64,000 nt of DNA. Origin: Lumbricus rubellus (lineage: Eukaryota > Annelida > Clitellata > Crassiclitellata > Lumbricidae). Location: NCBI GenBank assembly GCA_945859605.1, contig OX243811.1, positions 67,330,395-67,394,394 on the forward strand. The letters are read 5' to 3'. Positions within the stretch are counted from its first letter, which is position 1. Each line of letters opens with the position of its first letter. Of the stretch, positions 41,823 through 51,600 are shown in pieces. A program made the translations under genes and the position numbers. Below the pieces are notes generated by a model. The model saw only the letters and a program-made list of their open reading frames with translations. It had not been told where the DNA came from and did not search any database.

Positions 41823-43451
41823 ATGTCGTCTTCGCAGCCTCACATTTACAAAGAGCATTTGCAGAAGTTCGGAGAGACTGTGTCTGTCAAAGGAGTCTCT
41901 CGTATCATCAAATCGAAAGGCAAACTGCTTAGAGCGCTGTGGTTGGTGGCTGTAATAGCCAGCCTGTGCATTTTGCTGTGGCAACTCTCGACCGTCTTCA
42001 TGAAATATTTCAAATGGCCAGTTGATACCGTCATTAGCGAAAGTGCTGATCCACCACCGCCATTCCCTGATGTTACGTTCTGCAATACCTATCCGGTGAA
42101 AACATTCAAACAATTTGCCGCAAAGATGAGCTGGACAGACTTTAGAGTTCATTCCGCAGAGCAAATAAACAAATTAATATCTTCTGGGAATGTCGAAAGT
42201 GGTAAAAACCTAACAGTGGACGAAATCGACAATCTTGCCATGTACTTTGTTTCAAGATCCGCGTACATCTCGAATTTCCCAATGTTCGATGATAATCTGG
42301 ATATGAAGAATGACCTCATACTTGACCAAGTATTTTACAGCTGGCATTGGAGTGAGTTGGGATCTAAGTGCAAGAATGCGTCCATCCAGCTTCGATGGGA
42401 TCCATACTACAGTAGCTGTACAACATTGCAGTTGCCCAAGGAATGCCAAAGACAGATTCGAGGAGTCGCTCTCATCCTGTACATAGAAAACTTCCCGGAA
42501 CTGGTGCAGCTGGTGTACACTACTGGCCTTGTTGCCTCACAAGCCACGGGAGTGACCTTTGTCATTCATGCCCCAGGAACCGAACCGGATGAAAGAACAT
42601 CGCATTCCATTGGACCAGGAACTGAGACAGGTATTAGTCTGTCGCCAATCAATCGTTCTCGACTTCCCAGTCCATACGGAGACTGCACCAGTCAGAAGTA
42701 CATTGAAAATTCTGATGATGACGATGATGATGAAAGACTCCTTTATACCAAAGATCTCTGCTTTGACATTTGTTTCCAGCAGCATATCGTCGACGCGTGC
42801 GGATGTCTGAGCACCTCATTTCCATTTACTCTTGGCCAGAAATTAGAGACAGATGCAACTGTATGCGGAAATCTTAGCATGCTGGAGAATGTCTCGTATT
42901 CCAAGATAATGCACGGCTTTCGTGATTACCTGTGCAGCACACAGACTACGTTGGATTTCGATGCCTGTGATAACATCTGCAAAGATCAATGCGAGGAATT
43001 GAAGTACGATATGACAGTCACAACAGCTCCTTGGCCACACATATCCGATGAACTTAGCTTTGCTCTGTCTTTTGGTAATAATTCAATATTTAAATCTAGG
43101 GCTGAATTTGAGATTTATCCGAAGATAATAAAGCAGTTCTTAACTTCTGGCAACGATACCGAAACTCTCCGAATGCTTGAAAGTGTGGATCTTATTAGAA
43201 GAAACTTTCTTCAGGTGAACATATTTTTCGACAGTCACGACTCTCTGATCTTGAAAGATGTTCCTTCTCTGACAGCCGACAGGATGATGGGACTTATCGG
43301 AGGAAGTCTCAGCCTGTGGCTCGGAGTAACCATCATGACTCTTGTCGAAGTCGCAGAATTTTTCTACACGTTGATTGACATGTACTTCAGCAAAAATAAA
43401 GATTCTACTCGTAATCAGCCAAAAAAGATGGCTGTTCATGCCATTGGCTAA
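41823..43451 (+). CDS. DEG/ENaC (degenerin/ASIC-type) sodium channel, single-exon gene
   Basis: Complete 542-residue subunit of a trimeric plasma-membrane cation channel. TM1 spans about 37-60 (LLRALWLVAVIASLCILLW), followed by the conserved FPDVTFCN (81-88). A Cys-rich extracellular domain follows (CFDICFQQHIVDACGCLS; CDNICKDQCEELKYD), with several N-x-S/T sites and a poly-Asp loop (SDDDDDDE). TM2 runs from about 488 (MMGLIGGSLSLWLGVTIMTLVE). Two signature positions differ from the family: the N-terminal gating motif His-Gly is Lys23-Gly24 (SVKGVSRI), and the selectivity triplet Gly-x-Ser is Gly501-Val-Thr503. There are no introns, unlike the exon copy at 36695. AATAAA at 43540 is a plausible polyadenylation signal. 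A proton, peptide or mechanical ligand cannot be told from sequence. Confidence 0.96.
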   Translation: MSSSQPHIYKEHLQKFGETVSVKGVSRIIKSKGKLLRALWLVAVIASLCILLWQLSTVFMKYFKWPVDTVISESADPPPPFPDVTFCNTYPVKTFKQFAAKMSWTDFRVHSAEQINKLISSGNVESGKNLTVDEIDNLAMYFVSRSAYISNFPMFDDNLDMKNDLILDQVFYSWHWSELGSKCKNASIQLRWDPYYSSCTTLQLPKECQRQIRGVALILYIENFPELVQLVYTTGLVASQATGVTFVIHAPGTEPDERTSHSIGPGTETGISLSPINRSRLPSPYGDCTSQKYIENSDDDDDDERLLYTKDLCFDICFQQHIVDACGCLSTSFPFTLGQKLETDATVCGNLSMLENVSYSKIMHGFRDYLCSTQTTLDFDACDNICKDQCEELKYDMTVTTAPWPHISDELSFALSFGNNSIFKSRAEFEIYPKIIKQFLTSGNDTETLRMLESVDLIRRNFLQVNIFFDSHDSLILKDVPSLTADRMMGLIGGSLSLWLGVTIMTLVEVAEFFYTLIDMYFSKNKDSTRNQPKKMAVHAIG

Positions 43452-43549
43452 AGCGACAATGGAATCTTTGCCACTCGTTTTGTAGGTCTACATCAAAACT
43501 GATATTCGGAACAATGTTAGACGTTTGACGGTGGCACAAAATAAATTAT

Positions 43550-44220
43550 TCCTGTTAAATTTGCACAACAGAGAATTAACAGAACATTTACATTATAGCG
43601 ATCGTTTGCACATAATATATAAAATATATTGACTTTAAAATAGGCTACCTTGTTTGGAATAGCTCGATAGTTTGTCTGTTCAGAATTCAATCGTTTGCGA
43701 TACAGAGGCTGCACTGTCGCTCTTATCAAGCACTTCTTCTCGCCACATTAAACTGGCCACAGAAAGCATTGTCCTCAGCTTCAGCCGGAACAACTGATTC
43801 ACTAGTGACTAGTTAACACATTGGAGAGACGAAACTTCTACGAAACAGTACAACGTCGTGACATGCGAAGAGCAATGAACAATACACGGACGAAACAATA
43901 ATGCTGGAATGCTTTAGTCAGGTCTATTTTATCCAACACTTCATCTGCAATTTATGATTTCACGTTTTGAATGCTTTTTAAATTTGATTGAATCAAGAAA
44001 GTGTGACGTTTCAAATGTAGTTTTAACTTTACTGCAGTGTTTTGTGAATGTGTCAATTAATGGCCTTAGAACAAAGCGTAATTATTGTTTGGTGTGTGAT
44101 CATGTCTAGTGTAGGCTAAGTTATTATCATGCTCAGTCAGAGTCTGTGAAAATTTTCCCATGCACATTTTCCTCGCACATTGCCCACGTGGGCAATCCAC
44201 CCATTGATTGTCACCGGGTT
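43550..44220. other. Intergenic sequence
   Basis: AT-rich; no gene or structured repeat recognised between the channel gene and the foldback-like element. Confidence 0.4.
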
Positions 44221-44225
44221 TACTA

Positions 44226-45012
44226 TCAAAACCGCGCACACAAAACCGCGCACACAAAACCGCGCACACAAAACCGCGATTCACAAAACCGCGCACCCTC
44301 AGAACCGCGCACGATCATTACCGCGCACGATCCTAACCACTCTTGTTTAAGCATCTGTTTAAACGGTGTCACGACAACTGGTCTACATACAACTGGTCTA
44401 ACGACAACTGGTCTACATACAACTGGTCCAGCGCTTGAGAAATGGATGCTGGATTAAATTATTTATAGGTAAAATAGAAGCTGGATTGACGAAAATATAC
44501 GCTTGAGAAACGGATGCAGGATGAAGGTAGCCCTATATAGGCCTATATATATTTTTTTATAGCCTATCTGGTATAGAATCTGGATTGACGAAAATAACGC
44601 ATGAAAAATGGAAGCTGGATGGAGGTATTTTTAGATATGAAATAGAAGCTGGATTGACGAAAATAACGCATGAGAAACGGAAGCTGGATGAAACTATTTT
44701 TAGATATGAAACAGAAGCTGGATTGATGAAAAACCGCTTAAGAAACGGAAGCAGGATGAAGGTATTTTTTATATTTTTTATATTTTTATATCTGGTATAG
44801 AATCTGGATTGACGAAAATAACGCATGAAAAATGAAAGCTGGATGAAAGTACTTTTAGATATGAAATAGAAGCTGGATGCATGTTGAAATACTTGAATGC
44901 GGTTATGATCGTGCGCGGTAATGATCGTGCGCGGTTCTGAGGGTGCGCGGTTTTGTGAATCGCGGTTTTGTGTGCGCGGTTTTGTGTGCGCGGTTTTGTG
45001 TGCGCGGTTTTG
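44226..45012. mobile_element. Foldback-like element: inverted arms of tandem repeats around a minisatellite core
   Basis: The left arm (44226-44338) is a tandem of AAAACCGCGCACACA units. The right arm (44901-45012) is its inverted copy with about one mismatch over 112 bp. Homology continues weakly outward (GTCACCGG / CCGGATACCTTGTCAC). The core has CAACTGGTCTACATA repeats (44370-44435), then about six copies of a roughly 65-bp unit (GAAGCTGGATTGACGAAAAT, AACGCATGAGAAACG). Long inverted arms made of short tandem repeats are the hallmark of Foldback-type transposons. No transposase is present. Confidence 0.7.
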
Positions 45013-45019
45013 ACCGGAT

Positions 45020-45600
45020 ACCTTGTCACCGTGCCATTCATCCGGAAATTCACGATGTCATAATAATTACTTAATTTCAACATGCGCTACAGCTAGTTCA
45101 ATATAATAACAAATAAGTAAGTAAGTATGTGCTTTATTGAACCGCCTGCAAACGTACTGCGTGAACATTAGGCCTATATGAGAACACAACATAGCGTGTA
45201 CATTCATACAAAAATCGAAATATGCAATTTTCTATAATCACAGCAGGCCTATTTTAACGAATTCAAGTTATATTATCAGATAAAACATTAGCAGCAACAC
45301 AGCTGCAGGCCTACTTGATCTTGGAGCAGATGTTTTAGCGCTAAGCTTTGTTCGGTTTATAGGCAACACACAAATAGAATAACACATTCTAGTGTTAAAA
45401 GCATGGTGTAAGAAGGGACTTGGCTATAGTTTGTGGCTAAGGTCGCTAGATGGCGATGGCGTTTCCATTTGACGAACCTCGCTATAAGCCTAATGGAATT
45501 TCATGATAATATATTGCATAACATACATACTTATACTCCTTCACTGCCAAGTCCATTCCTTAGTGCCAGTCTCACGTCTGGACGAAGGAGGAGGGCGACA
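45020..45600. other. Intergenic sequence
   Basis: No gene recognised; three TAGGCCTA/AGGCCTA motifs occur at about 45168-45310. Confidence 0.4.
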
Positions 45601-45639
45601 CAAATTCTCTTTGCTATGTGCTGTTCCCTTTGCTCTTTG

Positions 45640-46500
45640 TTTCCTTTTCTCCTGTGTTCCTTATGGTCCTTAATTGTTTACATTATTTATGTTCCACGGT
45701 CCTTGTTGTTTGTATCGCGTGCCTTGTTTTCTGATGTCGCTGGTGTTCAATGCGATGTTCCATGTTCCTTGTGTTCCCTGGTGTTCCCTGTTTCTTATGT
45801 TCCACAGTCCTTGTTACATATTCCGCGTTCCATGTTCCTTAATATTTCTGATGTTTATCCTAATGATTCAAGTTCCTTCTGTTCAACGGTCCTTGTTGCG
45901 TGTTTCGCGTTCCATGTTTCTTAATGTTTCTGATGTAACCTCTGGTGTTACATGTTCCTTATGCTTCACGGTCTTTGTTGCGTGTTCCGCGTTCCGCATT
46001 TTTAATGCCTCTGAAGTTCCCGCGATGTTCCTTGTTTCCTATGTCCTCTTAATATGTTCCCTGTTCTTTGTGTTCCACATTTCTTGTTCTTCACTGGTTC
46101 TGATTTTTCTCTGATGTTCCATGTTCCTTATGTCGCCTCATGGTCCATGTTCCTTGTGTTCCAATTCTTTGTTGCACTTTCCGCGTTCCATGTTCCTTAA
46201 TGTTTCTTATGTTTCCTCTGATGCTCCATGTTCCTTACGTTCTACAGTCTTGTGGCGTGTTCCGGAATGCATGCATGTTCCGTGTTCCTCTTCCTATATT
46301 CCCATATTCTCTGAACGATGTTATCTGTGATGCTTCATGTTCTTTACCTTACACGTTCTTTGTTATATCTTCGCTTAGGCCTATGTTCCCTGGTGTTCCG
46401 TGTGATGTTCCATGTTCCCTGCAATGTTACTTGATCCTCATCGCCCCTAGTATGTTCCAAGTGATGCTCCTTGCTACGTTCCTGCCATCTCCTTGTCCCC
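45640..46500. repeat. Degenerate minisatellite rich in TGTTCC
   Basis: Irregular units of TGTTCCATGTTCCTTATGTT-type sequence, with a longer period near 100 bp marked by GTCCTTGTTGCGTGTTCCGC. They give Cys/Ser/Phe-rich open frames on the + strand that I regard as artefacts. Confidence 0.8.
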
Positions 46501-46569
46501 ATATTCCATGCTTCGAATGTTTCTTACTTCTTGCTCTATTATTATTCTCTGTGCTGCCTACGAGCAAAT

Positions 46570-48410
46570 TGGGACAGCAGCGCCACCTGCTGAACTAAAA
46601 CGAGTCTAGCCAAAAACGTTGTATGGCCAGTATAACAGGAAGTGCGCACACCATCCCTTCTTATGTTTATCCTACTGATAAAAAACTGGTCTAGCACCTT
46701 GCTCATAAGTGCTATAATATGCCGAACAAATTTCTGTCCAGGGTAACGGCCTATGTTGTCATAGACCCTGGTCAAATCGGATCCATCCATCCCTTCTTAC
46801 ACCGTGAGCTAGGCATCGGCAGTCTTGAGGTTCGGCATCTTTCTACGGACGACCGGACTGGGTTCGCTCCTCGACTGCATTGACCTTCTGACTCGGGGCG
46901 CAGCAGAAATCGCCGTGAAATGTACTGTGAAATCTGCATTGTCATCGCTGTTCTACAAAAAAACTGTTTAAGCCTAGTCGGCTAGTCTTCAGCCTAGAAC
47001 TGAAGCTTTATCCCGCGGACTGACTGTTACAGTAGTGGCGCTTATAAATTTCTAGGTTATCGCGCATGCGCATTGCCTACTATATTATATGCGATCGTTT
47101 CCGACGAGAAGTAAGCAAGTAGATAGACGGCGGCAAAGCAAAATAATTTATATTTAATATATTCTAAATAAAAAAATTTACGAGGCTTGATAAGAGCACA
47201 ACACTAATTAAGTGAGGGAACGCTAGAATTGAACGGTATAGGAATAAAATTAGGGCCTAAATAGCGAGAAAGTAAAAAAATTGAATTGGACGGTGATGTG
47301 GGACAGAATCTTATGAAACCTTAACCGGTTTCAGCTAGTGGTCGCCAAAATAAAATTCTTGAAGGAGTTATTTCTTGTTGGTTCCTCTAACTGTCCAGTT
47401 TCACGTTGCACATGTTTGATTTATTGTGGAGTTTAATAAGCAGGCTGTCGCTAGAACAAACTGATTACAAGTTTACAACAGATAGGCCTAAAAGGGTCGC
47501 TACGTTAGGTAGGCTAAGCGACCCACGATTTAATAGGCCTGCTGTGACGCTGTACTTTGTAGGCTATTTCTTATGTCATTTAGCCAAAGTTTAGTATTTT
47601 TGTTACGGCAAAAATAAAAGCCAATATAATTTTCGCCTTCGACTTAGGAGATGAGTTCATTGCACACGTTTTAAACACGTTTTTGACGGGCAAAGTGTGG
47701 TCAAATGCAGCGAGTATCGAACCACAAACCGCCGCCATCTTAGGGAATAGAGACACCTGCCCTAGAACGGTAGTAGCCTTATTCACCGAATAGAGGTTTA
47801 CGCCCAACCCATGATTAATGTTTTAAGTCGTTATTCGAGAGTATGCTAGATTTAAGCTACGAATAAGATTTAAGCTGCGAGTAAGAGGCTCCATAACTAC
47901 CACCTCTGGACTGTTACAGTAGACCTGTATATACAACACTCTGCTAGATGATAATCATGCCAAGCAATCTTATGCAATGCCATTTCATATTCACGACATT
48001 ATTACTATACGTTACAGTACTGTATTATAATAATGCTATGCTACTCGACTTCATGCTACCCAATAGCGTACAATGCTACATGTATATTATTCCATACTAA
48101 ACTCTGCTATAGACATATAATAATTATATGGCATGGTATGGTATGATATGGTATGGTATATGAGCATTTATAAATAAATATATGTTTAAATATAAATATT
48201 TAAACATAAATATATCGACTTGAATTATAGACTACACTATGGCGGGTAGAACTCGAGAACAGTTGATTAAATTCTGACGTATACGCTGCATCCATAGATT
48301 TCGCATTCCACGTTGCAAAATGGTCACATGTTGGACGCCCTCCCTCTACTCCCTCTACTCCCCCGTTTCTCCATCCCTCCTCCCTCTCCTCCCCACCCAC
48401 CCACCACTCA
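46570..48410. other. Intergenic sequence
   Basis: No gene recognised. Contains a GGTATGGTATGATATGG patch at about 48130-48160 and C/T-rich DNA at 48335-48400. Confidence 0.4.
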
Positions 48411-48419
48411 CGAGTCACT

Positions 48420-48434
48420 GTAGCCAGAGGCAAA
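48420..48434. promoter_or_regulatory. Candidate RFX X-box-like site upstream of the ERICH3-like gene
   Basis: GTAGCC-AGA-GGCAAA matches the X-box pattern (GTNRCC, 1-3 bases, RGYAAC) except for the last base. It lies about 230 bp before the start codon of a gene whose family is ciliary, the usual setting of functional X-boxes. A chance match cannot be excluded. Confidence 0.35.
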
Positions 48435-48662
48435 GCACAAAATTAGCGCAGTGAACGTGCTAATAGGCTTTTGCTGTCCACTTCTCATACATCCCTCCAT
48501 CCTTCCTCTGCCTGACATGATGTGCGGCTGCAGATGCTGACCTCTGTGGCTGCAGACGACAGAGTCTTGCAAGAGAAGAAGGTCGATGACCGTTGCATTG
48601 AAATCGATGATTATTGATTCGAGATTACATTTGATTGGCGCTACATAAGTTGAGATCGATCG

Positions 48663-51600
48663 ATGGATGAATACAACAGTCTAACGGATCCACATCTCAT
48701 CGGATACTTTGCGAGTAGAAGACGACGACGACAACTGAAAAGAGCCGGTCTGGTAAGATCATCCATCTATCCATCCATCTATCCATCCGTTCGTCCATCT
48801 ATCCAATCATCGACCCATTCAATAATGCAAGTGTCCATTGATCCAGTGATCCATCTCTTCATTCGTCCATCCATCCGTCCGTCCGTCCGTCCGTCCATCC
48901 ACACGTACATTAATCCACCCATCCATTAATCCATTAATCCATTCATTAATCCACCAATTCATTAATCCATCAGTCCTTCCGTCCATCCATTCATCTACCT
49001 ATCCATCCATCCATTCATTAATCTGTCCATTCACTAATCCATCCATCTATCCATCCATCTATCCATCCATCCTTTCACCAATCAACCCATCCATCCATTA
49101 ATCTATCCATTCACTAATCCATCCATCCATCCAACTATCTATCCATCCATCCATCCATCAGTCCTTCCATCCATCCATCCATCTATCCATCCATCAGTCC
49201 TACCATCCATCCATCCAACTATCTATCCATCCATTCATCAATCAAACCATCCTTTACTCCACCCATCTATGACGATGAATCTGCTGCTGTAGCTGCTGCT
49301 GATGTTGATCAGTAACAGTGTTCAATGTGTTCAATCTTATAACAGTTGACGGATGCTGGTGAGATCGTGTCTGAGGCGACTTATCGTCTGAACGTCTTTC
49401 GTCAGTCGGACAGATCATCATCAACGAATCGTCATCGTCAGCAGAGAAGACATGGAGGAGAGCAGAGGATGATGGACGACGACAGTGAAGACCGTCTGAG
49501 GTTCTTGGACGCGAAGAGAACACTCGAGCAGATGGCAAAGGCAGAACTCGTTCAGCAGGTCAAGGTCAGTGTTAGATAGGCAATGTATGTATGTATGTGT
49601 GTTTATTTGTGTGTGCATGTATGTATGCATGAATGTATATTATTTCAACAGAAAGAAGACAAAAGTTATGTTGAGGACTTTGATAATACCGACAGTATTA
49701 TATGGTTGTGAGACATGGACAATGGTCAAGAAAATGGAAAAAAGATTAACGCATGATTGTGAGATGTGGATTTGGAGGAAGATGTAGAGAATATCCTGGA
49801 AGGAATAAAGGACAAATAAGTGGGTGCGCACAGAAATTGGTATCGATATGGATGAGTCGTTACAACAAACAGTGTTAAGAAGAAAGTTGGTTTTCTTTGG
49901 TCATGTTATGCGTTCAAATGGTTGGGAGAAAGATATGATGCTAGCATGCGGAGAGGGAATGAGAAAACAAGGGCGACCGAGGAAAAAGTGGTTGGACGAG
50001 GTTCAAGAAACAACAGGAATGAATCTGGAAGAACTAAGGGAAGCGACATCAGAAAGAAAGAAATGGAGAAGGCTGGTCATGACGGTCGCTAGAGTTCAAG
50101 GAACTGAAAGCACAAGGAGACAAGGTGATGCATGGGCGGAGACTTAGTGGGGGGGACAGGGGACGGTCCCCCTCAATGAATGTGTTGGAGGTCATCAACT
50201 TTTTGACGGGGAAAATGGGTCTTTTCCTGGCGATTTGGGCCGGATGACTAAAAAACTCGTTCGTCCCTCCCCAAAGTCTCCCACAATTCTCCGCCCATGA
50301 GTAGGCCTATATGTAAGCTTATGTAACGCAATGCAATGCAATGACATGAAAACAAGACATTATTTTTGAAGCTTTGCTTTGTCTCTCAAAAGTGGCTATA
50401 GTTCAGCTAAAAAGTTCATCTATCGGAAGAATATCCATTTGTATATAAGATAGGAACTTATTCTTTGACATATGGAGAGTTACTAGCCCTCAAGATTTGT
50501 ATACCCTATCAATTTGGTACTCCATCGCATTGGAATTCTGACGACTTGGCATCATACATGTTATTATGTATGGCTGGGGTGTATTATACATGCCTGCATC
50601 GATTCAAACTATGACTGTTTGAATGCATGAAGGTATGTAAGTATGTATGTGTGTGCATCGGTGTAAGAGTGTCTGTTTATTCATTCCATCAAACGAAATC
50701 ACACTCATGCAGGGTCTAAAGTCCATTTTTGCGACGCACTGAGACCGAGCAGCAAATCATCGCCTGTGTCGGAACGATCCAATTACAATAATCATGTGGA
50801 ACATGAGAAAGGTCTCACACAGCTGCTGGTGAGAATTAGTCGCAGCTAAACGAGACCCACTCCGAAATTAGCCGAGGAATCCGTGTAGAATAACACAACG
50901 CTGATTATCATTCGATTATTTGTGTAGCCTACAGATCGATTTCCTGCCAAGTTTATTTCTAACCGCAGACCAACGCATAGCATACAGTATAATGTATACG
51001 TAAGGTATACGAATAAAAATTAATTAAGGCATGCGATGGATTGTTTCTGTACTCTGGACAGCAGCAGCAGCCGCACGGTATAATTATTTCGACTCAATTG
51101 ACGACTAATGAACAGACGAACGGAATAAATCTGGTTACGGATGCCTCGCAGTAATTATTGGCAACGGCAGAGTTAAAGGGAGAGACGTTGGTCCAGTCTC
51201 TGATTGCATTGATGATCAGCGCATAATTTATACTGCGCATTCATAGAAGCCAAACAACTGTTTCTTAAGCATTTTGTTGCTCTGGTCTGCGTAGAATATG
51301 TCTCTGTGGTGTGGGATGAATGTCCTTCCATAAGCGATGAATGTCCTTCTATGAGCGAAGAATGTCCTTCCATAAGCGAAGAATGTCCTTCCATAAGCGA
51401 AGAATGTCCTTCCATGAGCGAAGAATGTCCTTCCATAAGCAAAGAATGTCCTTCCATAAGCGAAGAATGTCCTTCCATAAGCGAAGAATGTCCTTCCATA
51501 AGCAAAGAATGTCCTTCCATAAGCGAAGAATGTCCTTCCATAAGCGAAGAATGTCCTTCCATAAGCGAAGAATGTTCTTCCATAAGCAAAGAATGTCCTT

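Noticed and set aside
45433..46598. Overlapping Cys/Ser/Phe-rich frames of up to 163 codons
   Set aside because: Products of the TGTTCC-rich minisatellite; no domain and no consistent frame.
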